A stretch of DNA of 18,243 nucleotides from CAYOSF01 sp964406605 (lineage in GTDB: Bacteria > Chloroflexota > Dehalococcoidia > DSTF01 > RBG-16-68-14): contig CAYOSF010000025.1 in assembly GCA_964406605.1 (NCBI GenBank), positions 1 to 18,243 on the forward strand, in the 5' to 3' direction. The stretch's first letter is position 1. Each line of letters opens with the position of its first letter. A program made the translations under genes and the position numbers. The notes under the pieces were generated by a model. The model was not told the DNA's origin. It ran no database searches and saw nothing but the letters and a program-made list of their open reading frames with translations. This document shows positions 6,486-13,767 of this stretch, piece by piece.

Positions 6486-7895
6486 CTAGAGGATGTGGCC
6501 TATGAGGCCGGCGTCATACTGCAGGATGATCGCAGCATCGATGGAATTGATCATGCCGTCCTGATGGACGTCTCCGGCGGCCTTGCAGGGCAGCGAGGCG
6601 ACGAGTCCGGCCGTGAGCTGCAGAACGAGCGCGGCGTCGACGCTGTTGGTCAGGCCGTCACAGTTGACGTCGCCCCAGCCTCCGCTGACCTTTCCCATCA
6701 ACCCCAGCACGTCGGTTGGGGTGGCCCGGTGGCTGGTGGTGCCATCGCCCACCTGACCGAAGAAGTTGGCGCCCCAGCACTTCACACCGCCGTCGGTGGT
6801 GACCGCGCAGGTGTGGTAGTCGCCCGCGGCCACGGCCGCCGCGCCGGGTGCCAGACCGGCGACGTTGATCGGCGTCAGGTGGTCGGTGGGTGATGCGTCA
6901 CCGGCCTGTCCGTAGCTGTTGTCTCCCCAGCAGAGAAGGTTGCTGGCGCCGGTCAGAGCGCATGTGTGGGCGTCACCGGCGTCGACCGAGATACCGTACA
7001 ACGGCGAGCTGCACGCGGCGTCGGCGCAGACGCCGTGGGGTGTGGTGTGATCGTTCGTTGTGCCATCACCTAGCTGGCCGTCACCGTTTTCGCCCCAGCA
7101 TAGGATACCGCCCACCGAGGTCACGGCGCAGGTGTGCCACTCTCCGCCGTCGATCGAAGCGGCCGAGGTGGGCATACCGACGACATCAACGGGCGCGTTG
7201 CGGTTCGTCGTCGTCCCGTCGCCAAGCTGGCCGTAGGCATTCCACCCCCAACACTTCGGCGGTCCCGCCGCGGGGATCGCGCAGGTGTGGTCGTCCCCCG
7301 CTGCGATGTACCAGGCGCCGCTGGTCAAGCCTGACACGCTCACCGGACTGTGGCGGTCGGTGTTGGTGCCGTCCCCGATTTCTCCGAAGTAGTTGATACC
7401 CCAGCACTTCACGCCGCCGGTGTTGGTCAGCGCACAATTGTGGCTGGAGCCAGCGGCAATGGCAACGACGCCGCTCGTCAACCCGTTCACGTTCACGGGC
7501 GTGAATCGGTCGGTGGTGGTGCCGTCGCCGAGCTGGCCGTAGAAGTTGTACCCCCAGCACTTGACCGCTCCCGTGCCGGTGAGCGCGCAGGTGTGGTATT
7601 GCCCGGCGGCGATGGACACGACGCCGCTGTTGAGCCCCACCACGTCCACAGGGCCGTAACGGTCAACGGTCGTTCCGTCGCCCAACTGGCCCAGGTTGTT
7701 GTCACCCCAGCACTTCACGCCTCCCGCGGGCGTTATGGCGCAGCTATGCCCGGACCCGGCTGAGCCGCCGGCAGTGACGGCCGTGGCGGCGCCCGCCGCC
7801 CGACCCGTTTCCGGCCGGATCGATAGCAGAGCCACGGTCAGTAGAGCCGCCACAGTCAGAGCCACGAGGGTGATGAGATTCCGTCGTCGAAGCAT
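6486..7895 (-). CDS. Secreted RCC1-repeat beta-propeller with dockerin-type repeats
   Basis: The product has 469 residues from the ATG at 7895, which has GGGAGG 5 nt upstream. An upstream in-frame ATG at 7967 lacks such a site and would hide the signal peptide. Residues 1-26 are a basic, then hydrophobic, signal peptide or anchor (MLRRRNLITLVALTVAALLT). Residues about 45-400 contain seven RCC1-type repeats, each built as HTCAL...GGVKCWG...GQLGDGTT...PV.V.GL, which predicts a complete seven-bladed propeller. Nearly every blade has a Cys pair (HxCA and KCWG), consistent with disulfides in an extracellular protein. The loop after repeat 5 is replaced by a Cys-containing insert (GVCADAACSSPLYG). 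Residues 408-466 are two dockerin-type repeats (GDVNCDGLTNSVDAALVL and GDVHQDGMINSIDAAI) like those of the neighbouring PPC protein. It is probably a surface binding protein; the ligand is unknown. Confidence 0.92.
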   Translation of the reverse strand: MLRRRNLITLVALTVAALLTVALLSIRPETGRAAGAATAVTAGGSAGSGHSCAITPAGGVKCWGDNNLGQLGDGTTVDRYGPVDVVGLNSGVVSIAAGQYHTCALTGTGAVKCWGYNFYGQLGDGTTTDRFTPVNVNGLTSGVVAIAAGSSHNCALTNTGGVKCWGINYFGEIGDGTNTDRHSPVSVSGLTSGAWYIAAGDDHTCAIPAAGPPKCWGWNAYGQLGDGTTTNRNAPVDVVGMPTSAASIDGGEWHTCAVTSVGGILCWGENGDGQLGDGTTNDHTTPHGVCADAACSSPLYGISVDAGDAHTCALTGASNLLCWGDNSYGQAGDASPTDHLTPINVAGLAPGAAAVAAGDYHTCAVTTDGGVKCWGANFFGQVGDGTTSHRATPTDVLGLMGKVSGGWGDVNCDGLTNSVDAALVLQLTAGLVASLPCKAAGDVHQDGMINSIDAAIILQYDAGLIGHIL

Positions 7896-7938
7896 TGCGG
7901 CCTCCCGTTCGCGGTATCGTGCGGTCCTGTTGTGGGTC

Positions 7939-7967
7939 AGTGTACCCCGGCTCATGGTGTCCGTCAC
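7939..7967 (-). promoter_or_regulatory. Promoter candidate for the RCC1-repeat gene
   Basis: GTGACG (7962-7967) and TACACT (7939-7944) lie 17 nt apart on the minus strand. Each matches four of six consensus bases. Transcription would begin near 7932, about 37 nt before the start codon at 7895. It is divergent from the promoter of the acylase gene. Confidence 0.4.
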
Positions 7968-8078
7968 CGGCGGCCGGCCTGGTATCCGGAGGGAACGCCG
8001 CCTTACGCCTCTCGGGAATGTGCGCTTCTAGGTACGCCGTGCCTGCGTCGCGGCGGATCGTTGACCACTTGCGAACTC

Positions 8079-8107
8079 TTCTCATCCGTCTCCAACTGGG
8101 GTAGAGT
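8079..8107 (+). promoter_or_regulatory. Promoter candidate for the acylase gene
   Basis: TTCTCA (8079-8084) and TAGAGT (8102-8107) lie 17 nt apart, each matching four of six consensus bases. The start point would be near 8114, about 60 nt before the ATG at 8175. This agrees with that ATG rather than with the upstream in-frame ATG at 7932. Confidence 0.4.
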
Positions 8108-8174
8108 GGGGAGCGCAGATCGCGAAGAGACGCAGACTCACGGCGTACTGGTGACGTCAGCGGAGACGAGGGCC

Positions 8175-10658
8175 ATGAAAGAACAGCAAGACGAGGTTCC
8201 AGAAGAGGACACCAGGGGTGAGGGGGTCGGCCGTTCTGGGCTGACCGGCCGTGCGTGGCCATTTCTGCGCTTTGCGGGCGTGGGCGCGACGGCTCTGGCC
8301 GCGCTGGGCGCGGGCGCCGCGTGGGCTCTGCTCCGGCGCAGCAGACCGCAAGCGAGCGGCCGGGTTCGTATAGAGGGATTGCACGGACCGGCCGAGATTC
8401 TACGCGACCGCTGGGGCGTTCCCCATGTGTACGCGGGGGACGTGCACGACTTGTACTTTTGCCAGGGTTTCTGCCACGCTCAGGACCGCCTGTGGCAAAT
8501 GGAGTTCAACCGCCGCCTGGCGTCAGGGAGGCTTTCGCAGGTGCTGGGCGAGGCAGCGATCGACGTCGACCGCCTCATGCGGCGGATCGGCATGCACCGC
8601 TCGGCCCGTCGCGACGCCGAGACGGCGGACGAGGAGACCCGGGCTCTGTACGACGCGTACGTGGCCGGCGTCAACGCCTACCTGGGGCTGCGGAGACCCC
8701 TTCCACCGGAATTCATCATCCTTCGCTTCCGTCCCGATCCTTGGGAGGCGGCCGACTCGGCCCTGATGGGGCGTCTCATATCGTTCGGACAGGGACTGAA
8801 CTGGGACACGGAGATCGCCAGACTGCGCATGGTGACAGCGGTGGGGCCGGAGCTCGCCGCCGAGCTGGAGCCGCCCTATCAGGCGGACATGCCGCTGGCA
8901 GTCCCGCCCGGGGCCACATCCGAACGGCCGACCTCGGTGGTGACAGACGATCTGGCCGGCCTTGCGCAGACGCTTGGCGTGGCTATCGGCGGAGGCAGCA
9001 ACAATTGGGCCGTGGACGGGACCAAGTCCGCCAGCGGCTCCCCAATCCTTGCCAGCGACCCGCACATCCTCGCGTCGATGCCCTGCACTTGGTACCAGGT
9101 GCACCTGGATTCGCCCGGACACAAAGTAGCGGGCGCATCGTTGGTAGGCCTGCCCGGCGTCGCCATCGGCCACAACGACCGGATCGCCTGGGGCATCACC
9201 AACGGAATGGTGGACAGCGCCGACCTCTACGTGGAGCGCGTTGACCCCGAGAACCCCCGCCGGTACGAGTACGACGGCGGATGGGAGGAGGGCGAGATCC
9301 TTCGGGAGGAGATCGAGGTGCGCGGCCGGGCTGAGCCGGTGGTCGAGGAGGTGCTCATCACCCGGCACGGGCCGGACATCGGGCCGGCCCTTCCGGGTGA
9401 GACGAGGCGTTTGACGCTCCGAAGTATCGCCCTTGATGGCCTCGGCCTGCTGGGCCCCGGGCACCGGCTGGGTGAGGCCCGCGATTGGGGTTCTTTCCGC
9501 GATGCGCTGCGCGGGTGGGAGACGCTGGCGATGAACTTTGCGTACGCCGATGTCGAGGGCAACATCGGGTACCATTTCGTTGGCCGGTTGCCGATCCGCG
9601 GGCGCAGTGCGGGTGGCTTGCCCGCGCCCGGCTGGGACCCAGCGTACGAATGGACCGGCACGATCCCCTTCGACGAGCTGCCCAACGCGTACAACCCGCC
9701 GTCCCATTTCGTCGCAAGCGCTAACGCGCGGGTCGTCGGGGATGAGTATCCGTACTACCTGGGGAACGAATGGGCAGATGGGTGGCGACACCAGCGCATC
9801 GCCCAAGTGCTGGCGGCGCGGGAGGCGCTGACGCTGGAGGACATGGCCCGGCTGCAGGTGGATGACTTGTCGTTGCCAGCGCAGGAGCTGATGCCATACG
9901 TGCGCCGGCTGGAGCCACAGACCGACGTGGGTCGGCTGGCCCGGGAACTCCTCGTCGAGTGGGACTGCCATCTGTCGGTCGACAGCTCCGCCGCGGCGGT
10001 CTTTGCGACGTTCTTCCTGGAGTTCTACCGTTTGGTGTTTGGCGCGCGCCTGGGCGATGCGTTGGAGATATACCTCGGCAAGGGGGCGCATGTTGTCACG
10101 CCCGCGAACGGATACGTGTATCGCGCCGCCTCGAACCTGATAGCGGTCGTCCGCGAGGCGCGGCCGGACTGGTTTCCTGCGGAGAACGGCCGGCGGCCGA
10201 CCTGGGAGTCCGTCGGCGCCCAGGCCCTGGATCAGGCAGGGGAATTCCTTTCCGGGCGCCTTGGGAAGGACGCCGGAAAGTGGCGTTGGGGCGCGCTGCA
10301 CCGCATCCGCTTCAACCACCCGCTCGGACAGGTGAAGCCGCTGGACCGTCTGTTCTCCCGCGGGCCCTATCCTGTTCCGGGCGACCCGAATACGGTGTTC
10401 CAGAACTCCTATCATCCGCTGGAGCCCTTCGAGGTGACGCTGCCGACGGCGTCCTACCGCCAGGTCATCGATCTCGGTGATTTGAACGAGTCGCGGAGCA
10501 CCATCTACGGCGGGCAGTGCGGCCACCCATTGAGCCGGCACTACAACGATCTCACCGAGGGATGGTTGCACGGCCAGTTGCACCCAATGCCGTGGGATCG
10601 GGACAAGGTCGAGGCGCTGACGGAGGAGACGCTCCAACTGGAGCCGAACGGGGTCTAG
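8175..10658 (+). CDS. Penicillin acylase family Ntn hydrolase, membrane-anchored
   Basis: The product has 827 residues from the ATG at 8175. It belongs to peptidase family S45 (penicillin G, cephalosporin and acyl-homoserine-lactone acylases), which hydrolyse amide bonds of N-acylated small molecules. A short polar N-terminus is followed by a hydrophobic segment (about 29-53), so the enzyme is probably anchored with its catalytic part outside. The alpha region contains ILRDRWGVPHVYAGD and FCQGFCHAQDRLWQME. The self-cleavage site is IGGG/Ser275-NNW: Ser275 would become the N-terminal nucleophile of the beta chain. LASDPHI, GLPGVAIGHNDRIAWGITN and DLYVE follow as in the family. Length is normal. 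The 5' limit is uncertain: GGAG at 8162-8165 is a rather distant Shine-Dalgarno, and GAGGG at 8168-8172 a rather close one. The zinc-ribbon gene follows 39 nt later. The substrate (beta-lactam, acyl-homoserine lactone, lipopeptide) cannot be told. Confidence 0.93.
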   Translation: MKEQQDEVPEEDTRGEGVGRSGLTGRAWPFLRFAGVGATALAALGAGAAWALLRRSRPQASGRVRIEGLHGPAEILRDRWGVPHVYAGDVHDLYFCQGFCHAQDRLWQMEFNRRLASGRLSQVLGEAAIDVDRLMRRIGMHRSARRDAETADEETRALYDAYVAGVNAYLGLRRPLPPEFIILRFRPDPWEAADSALMGRLISFGQGLNWDTEIARLRMVTAVGPELAAELEPPYQADMPLAVPPGATSERPTSVVTDDLAGLAQTLGVAIGGGSNNWAVDGTKSASGSPILASDPHILASMPCTWYQVHLDSPGHKVAGASLVGLPGVAIGHNDRIAWGITNGMVDSADLYVERVDPENPRRYEYDGGWEEGEILREEIEVRGRAEPVVEEVLITRHGPDIGPALPGETRRLTLRSIALDGLGLLGPGHRLGEARDWGSFRDALRGWETLAMNFAYADVEGNIGYHFVGRLPIRGRSAGGLPAPGWDPAYEWTGTIPFDELPNAYNPPSHFVASANARVVGDEYPYYLGNEWADGWRHQRIAQVLAAREALTLEDMARLQVDDLSLPAQELMPYVRRLEPQTDVGRLARELLVEWDCHLSVDSSAAAVFATFFLEFYRLVFGARLGDALEIYLGKGAHVVTPANGYVYRAASNLIAVVREARPDWFPAENGRRPTWESVGAQALDQAGEFLSGRLGKDAGKWRWGALHRIRFNHPLGQVKPLDRLFSRGPYPVPGDPNTVFQNSYHPLEPFEVTLPTASYRQVIDLGDLNESRSTIYGGQCGHPLSRHYNDLTEGWLHGQLHPMPWDRDKVEALTEETLQLEPNGV

Positions 10659-10697
10659 GGGATCCCGGCCGGGCAAGGATCGCGTTGGGCAAGTAAC

Positions 10698-11369
10698 ATG
10701 CCGTACTGCCCTCGATGCGGAACCGAGATAGGATCCGAGGCCGCGTTCTGTACCGCCTGCGGCACACGTATCGCTGAGGAGGCTCCGGCGCCGCCGGCGG
10801 GCCAGGCCCCGACCGCATCTTCCGGCCCTCCTTGGACGGTCATTGGGGGTGCTGTCGCGGTCGTGGTGCTCGTGGTCGTCGGCGTCGTGTTGTACAACGC
10901 CATGACGGATGACGGCGGCGACGGTAGGGAATCGGCCTTGGGTGACGCGGACAAGACAAGAGCGGCGGGAGCGATGCTCACCCCGACAGCGACGGTCGAG
11001 CCGTCCCCGACAGCGGAGCAAGCCCTTCCGACGGAGCGGCCTCCGGCCGCGCTTCCGACCTTCACGCCGCAGCCGCCCGTGGCTGGCCATGCGACCCCGG
11101 AGGAGGCTATCGCCGCGTTCTTCGCGGACCAGGAACTGGCCTACGCAGGAGACTGTAGCTTCGTAGACCTGGACAGGGATGTGGGCTCTTACTGCTCTTC
11201 TGTGTGGGAGGACCAGTTTGACACTCGGATCTACACGGCCGGGCTGGCGTTTTCGGAGCCGGACACCTGGCTGCTGGTCGCGCGGCTCGGCGCCGGAGAC
11301 GACTGGACCCTCGTCGATTTCGCGGTGTTCGATCCGTACGCTGAGAACTTGGGACCCCCCTGGCCCTAG
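10698..11369 (+). CDS. Zinc-ribbon membrane protein with extracytoplasmic domain
   Basis: This 223-residue protein starts with a zinc-ribbon: Cys4-x2-Cys7 and Cys18-x2-Cys21 (CPRCG and CTACG). A Pro/Ala linker leads to a single transmembrane helix (about 46-68, WTVIGGAVAVVVLVVVGVVL), then a Thr/Pro-rich stretch (about 83-128) and a C-terminal domain (about 130-223). That domain begins TPEEAIAAFFADQELAYAGDC and has Cys153 and Cys166, a possible disulfide pair. Zinc-ribbon-plus-helix proteins are common in Chloroflexota and Actinobacteria; the ribbon should face the cytoplasm and the C-terminal domain the outside. The C-terminal domain resembles those in lipoproteins that carry a short conserved cystatin/NTF2-like fold, but I cannot assign it firmly. 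It probably shares the acylase transcript (39-nt gap), although no strong ribosome binding site precedes its ATG. Confidence 0.85.
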   Translation: MPYCPRCGTEIGSEAAFCTACGTRIAEEAPAPPAGQAPTASSGPPWTVIGGAVAVVVLVVVGVVLYNAMTDDGGDGRESALGDADKTRAAGAMLTPTATVEPSPTAEQALPTERPPAALPTFTPQPPVAGHATPEEAIAAFFADQELAYAGDCSFVDLDRDVGSYCSSVWEDQFDTRIYTAGLAFSEPDTWLLVARLGAGDDWTLVDFAVFDPYAENLGPPWP

Positions 11370-11412
11370 CGCGCGCACCGGCGCATTGGCGCCGAATTGC
11401 ATCGACGCCGCG

Positions 11413-11453
11413 AAGAAAGGAGTCCTTCCCGTCAAGGTGGGAAGGACTCCCTT
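11413..11453 (-). terminator. Strong intrinsic terminator, mainly for the minus-strand gene
   Basis: GGAGTCCTTCCC (11419-11430) and GGGAAGGACTCC (11439-11450) form a perfect 12-bp stem around an 8-nt loop, GTCAAGGT. On the minus strand it is followed by TTTCTTC and lies about 20 nt after the stop of the gene ending at 11474. On the plus strand only CTT follows, about 50 nt after the zinc-ribbon gene, so it may also stop that transcript weakly. Confidence 0.8.
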
Positions 11454-11473
11454 GCGCACGGGAGACGAGTCTG

Positions 11474-13300
11474 CTACTTCAGCTTGACGTAGTCGAACTG
11501 TGCGTCGTCGTCGCTGAGGTTCTTGCCATCCGAGCAGTCGTGGAAGTAGGATTTCACCGCGCCCAGGATATCGTCCACGCGCTGCTGGCCGTTCGGCTGG
11601 TTCAGGTTCCAAGGGTTGGCGCCGATCACGGCCGTGCGGTCGGTGGACCGGGTGTAGGTCGGGCAGGTTCCGTTGTCACAGAAGTACTGGCCCACCACCT
11701 TCAGGATGTCATCGACGCGGTTGAGCCCGTCCTTCGTCGGGTTGAAGTAATCCCAGTGGTTGTAGGGGTCGCGTAGGCCCCCGGCCGATGGGTTATCCTG
11801 CAGCTCGCTCTTGTTGGAACAGCCGTCCAAGTCCGTGTCGCGCTCCTCGTCTACCTTCGCCCCCTGGTTCACCATGGCGAGCTCCGCCAGGACGGGATCG
11901 CCGGCGGGTTCCACCCATTCGCCGGTGTCCTTGATGGCGTGACAGTCGGCCTTGTCTTGGAAGACCCAGATCCAGACGTGACCTTGCAGGGTGTGCAGGT
12001 CCAGCCAGTGGGTGCGGACGATCACGTTGCCGAGCGGTCCTGTGCCGTCCTCATCCCAGAAGCAACCCCACATCTCGAGGGTGTTCTTTACCGGATCTAT
12101 GTAGCCCGTCAGCTTGGTGTGCTCGGTGTTGGGCACGTCGGCGTACGGCTTGGGCGGCATGCCGCCGGAGAGGCCGTCGCCTGACTCCGGGCCCGCCTCA
12201 GGGTTCACCGGCACGCCCGGGATGTCGATGTAGCAGAAGATCTTCGCGTTGAGGATATTGTCGGGGTCCTCCACCATGTGGGACAGGCACTGGTAGTACG
12301 CGCCCGGGATGGGCTGGTCTAGGACTTTGTCGTAGTCCGCCTCCAACACCTCGGCGGTCATGCTGTAGTTGCCGGTCATGCCGCTCGGGGCGTCGGTGTA
12401 GAGCGGGCCGTCGTACGAGTTCCAGGGGTCGTCGCCGCACTTGAAGGCCCCCGTCTTGTCCAGCTCCTGCGAGTCGGTGCAGCCGTCCTCGTCGTAGTCG
12501 CGGTCTGGGGGAGTCACACGTGTGGTCTGGATCGGCAGGACCGCATCCGGGTCACCGGACGGCATCTTCGTGTCGCACCACTCGTCCGACTGGCCGAGGA
12601 AGAGCTCCAGCATCCCGCCGGTCGTGCCGAGAGGGGGGACCGCTTCCTGTCCCAGCGGGTTCCTGAACGTCACCCTGGCGATGATGTTGCCGTTGTTCCC
12701 GTTCGCCGCGAAGCACTGGGTGAGGACCAGGAGGTCCTTTCCGGGGCCCAGTTCGTCCTTCTGCAATATGCCGTTGCCCTTCATGGGCACCCCGGAGGTG
12801 TAGGGTGGTGGCGGCGGCGGGCCCGGTATCATGTCGGGGCCCTCGCCGGGCTTAGTGGGCATGATGTCGGTGGGGTCGTCCAGCCCGGTGTTGTCAACGT
12901 AGCATTGGTTGGACGTCTTGACCTCGTTGGTCAGGGCATCGTGGTCTTGCCGGGTGATACAGTTGTAGAGACTGAACGACTTGTCCTGGCAGTCGGGGTC
13001 CTCGATGTCGATCGCCCAGTCGCCGTCGTTGTCGAGGCCGTCGTTGCAGGTGCCAGCGCCCTCAGGCGAGCCCCCTGGGAGTGGCAGCGGGACCTGCACG
13101 TCGAAGATGCCGCTGAGCGGGCCCGTGTCCTCCGGCTTCGGGGTTGGGGGCGGCCCAGGGGTGGGCGTGAGGGTCGGTTTGCCCGACGCCAGCACGCTCG
13201 CAGATTCGTCGCTTCCGGAGGCGGCCATGAGCGCGACCACGGCCACCGCTGCAATCAGCGCCACGCTCACGATCAGGACCGCCGCTCTTATTCGATTCAT
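11474..13300 (-). CDS. Secreted multi-domain protein with Ca-binding and dockerin-like motifs
   Basis: This 608-residue protein has an N-terminal hydrophobic signal or anchor (about 5-27) and a Thr/Pro linker (42-58). A Cys-bracketed acidic motif follows (CNDGLDNDGDWAIDIEDPDC, 85-104), known in many secreted bacterial proteins as a calcium-binding element. Two thrombospondin-type-3-like segments are present, DRDYDEDGCTDSQEL (266-280) and DTDLDGCSNKSEL (488-500). The C-terminal part holds two related repeats, NPTKDGLNRVDDILKVVGQY (520-539) and NQPNGQQRVDDILGAVKSYF (567-586), which resemble degenerate dockerin or EF-hand units. The middle (about 170-460) contains many cysteines and predicted beta strands and is not recognised. 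The start at 13300 has AGGAGG about 6 nt upstream. The protein is probably a calcium-stabilised surface protein; no enzyme motif is visible. Confidence 0.88.
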   Translation of the reverse strand: MNRIRAAVLIVSVALIAAVAVVALMAASGSDESASVLASGKPTLTPTPGPPPTPKPEDTGPLSGIFDVQVPLPLPGGSPEGAGTCNDGLDNDGDWAIDIEDPDCQDKSFSLYNCITRQDHDALTNEVKTSNQCYVDNTGLDDPTDIMPTKPGEGPDMIPGPPPPPPYTSGVPMKGNGILQKDELGPGKDLLVLTQCFAANGNNGNIIARVTFRNPLGQEAVPPLGTTGGMLELFLGQSDEWCDTKMPSGDPDAVLPIQTTRVTPPDRDYDEDGCTDSQELDKTGAFKCGDDPWNSYDGPLYTDAPSGMTGNYSMTAEVLEADYDKVLDQPIPGAYYQCLSHMVEDPDNILNAKIFCYIDIPGVPVNPEAGPESGDGLSGGMPPKPYADVPNTEHTKLTGYIDPVKNTLEMWGCFWDEDGTGPLGNVIVRTHWLDLHTLQGHVWIWVFQDKADCHAIKDTGEWVEPAGDPVLAELAMVNQGAKVDEERDTDLDGCSNKSELQDNPSAGGLRDPYNHWDYFNPTKDGLNRVDDILKVVGQYFCDNGTCPTYTRSTDRTAVIGANPWNLNQPNGQQRVDDILGAVKSYFHDCSDGKNLSDDDAQFDYVKLK

Positions 13301-13454
13301 GGATTACCTCCTACCTGCTGATCGCTAGTGTCCAGACCGATTCTCTAGGAACGTTGCCTGCAGCCTGGCCTCCCTCCTTTCGCTCGTGGGGTAGCTGGTG
13401 AGCAGCAACGCAAGAGCCAACGGCCGCCCGCGGGCAGCCGCACTCTTCCACCTA

Positions 13455-13469
13455 ACGACAGTGTGTCGT
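13455..13469. promoter_or_regulatory. Inverted repeat in leader, possible operator
   Basis: ACGACA-GTG-TGTCGT is a perfect 6+6 bp inverted repeat. It lies about 155 nt upstream of the start at 13300 and inside the leader predicted from the extended -10 at 13596-13604. It could be a regulator site or a small hairpin. Confidence 0.3.
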
Positions 13470-13498
13470 CGGCGATTCCGCCTAAGCCGCTGCGTCCC

Positions 13499-13531
13499 GC
13501 CACCTGTGCCACCGTTGCCACCTCTGCCACC
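13499..13531. repeat. Short tandem repeat, GCCACCnnn x 4
   Basis: GCCACC occurs four times at an exact 9-bp spacing (13499, 13508, 13517, 13526), separated by TGT, GTT and TCT. The period is a multiple of three, yet no gene covers it on either strand. It lies within the predicted leader of the 608-residue protein gene. Confidence 0.7.
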
Positions 13532-13595
13532 CCTTTCGGCGCCAAATGCCCAGCTATTCCGGCATCTGACTCCCCTGCTGCCTACCGATGCCTAG

Positions 13596-13604
13596 ATTAT
13601 ATCA
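13596..13604 (-). promoter_or_regulatory. Extended -10 promoter candidate
   Basis: The minus strand reads TGATATAAT: a perfect TATAAT (13596-13601) preceded by the TGn extension. There is no good -35 at 16-18 nt, which extended -10 promoters tolerate. It points to the gene starting at 13300 and implies a leader of nearly 290 nt. Confidence 0.4.
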
Positions 13605-13767
13605 CCTCGGTCAAGCGTCCGTACCCGACTTGGAGCGAGCCTGTATTGTGTGCCGGACGTCATCACGCCACACAAACCCACGGCCTTCGGCCCCGGCGAT
13701 CTGCGGTCTCGATCCGGAGGGAATGCGATGGAGGGATCAGGAATTCGACGCGGGCCCGGAACTGGTT

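Larger units (their letters stand above)
13301..13767. other. Long intergenic region with leader of the 608-residue protein
   Basis: About 470 nt separate the CoA-transferase stop from the start of the 608-residue protein, both on the minus strand. No open frame here has a credible start or protein-like composition. It contains an extended -10 promoter candidate, a 9-bp tandem repeat and an inverted repeat, listed separately. No terminator with a U-tract was found after the CoA-transferase gene. Confidence 0.55.

Noticed and set aside
7932..8174. Upstream in-frame start for the acylase
   Set aside because: The extra residues have no family similarity and overlap both divergent promoter candidates. 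The ATG at 8175 gives a normal N-terminal anchor.
8523..11612. A 1029-codon open frame on the minus strand opposite the acylase and zinc-ribbon genes
   Set aside because: Its translation is Arg/His/Gly/Pro-rich with no domain. The plus strand has clear family motifs throughout; the antisense frame is open because of the high GC content.
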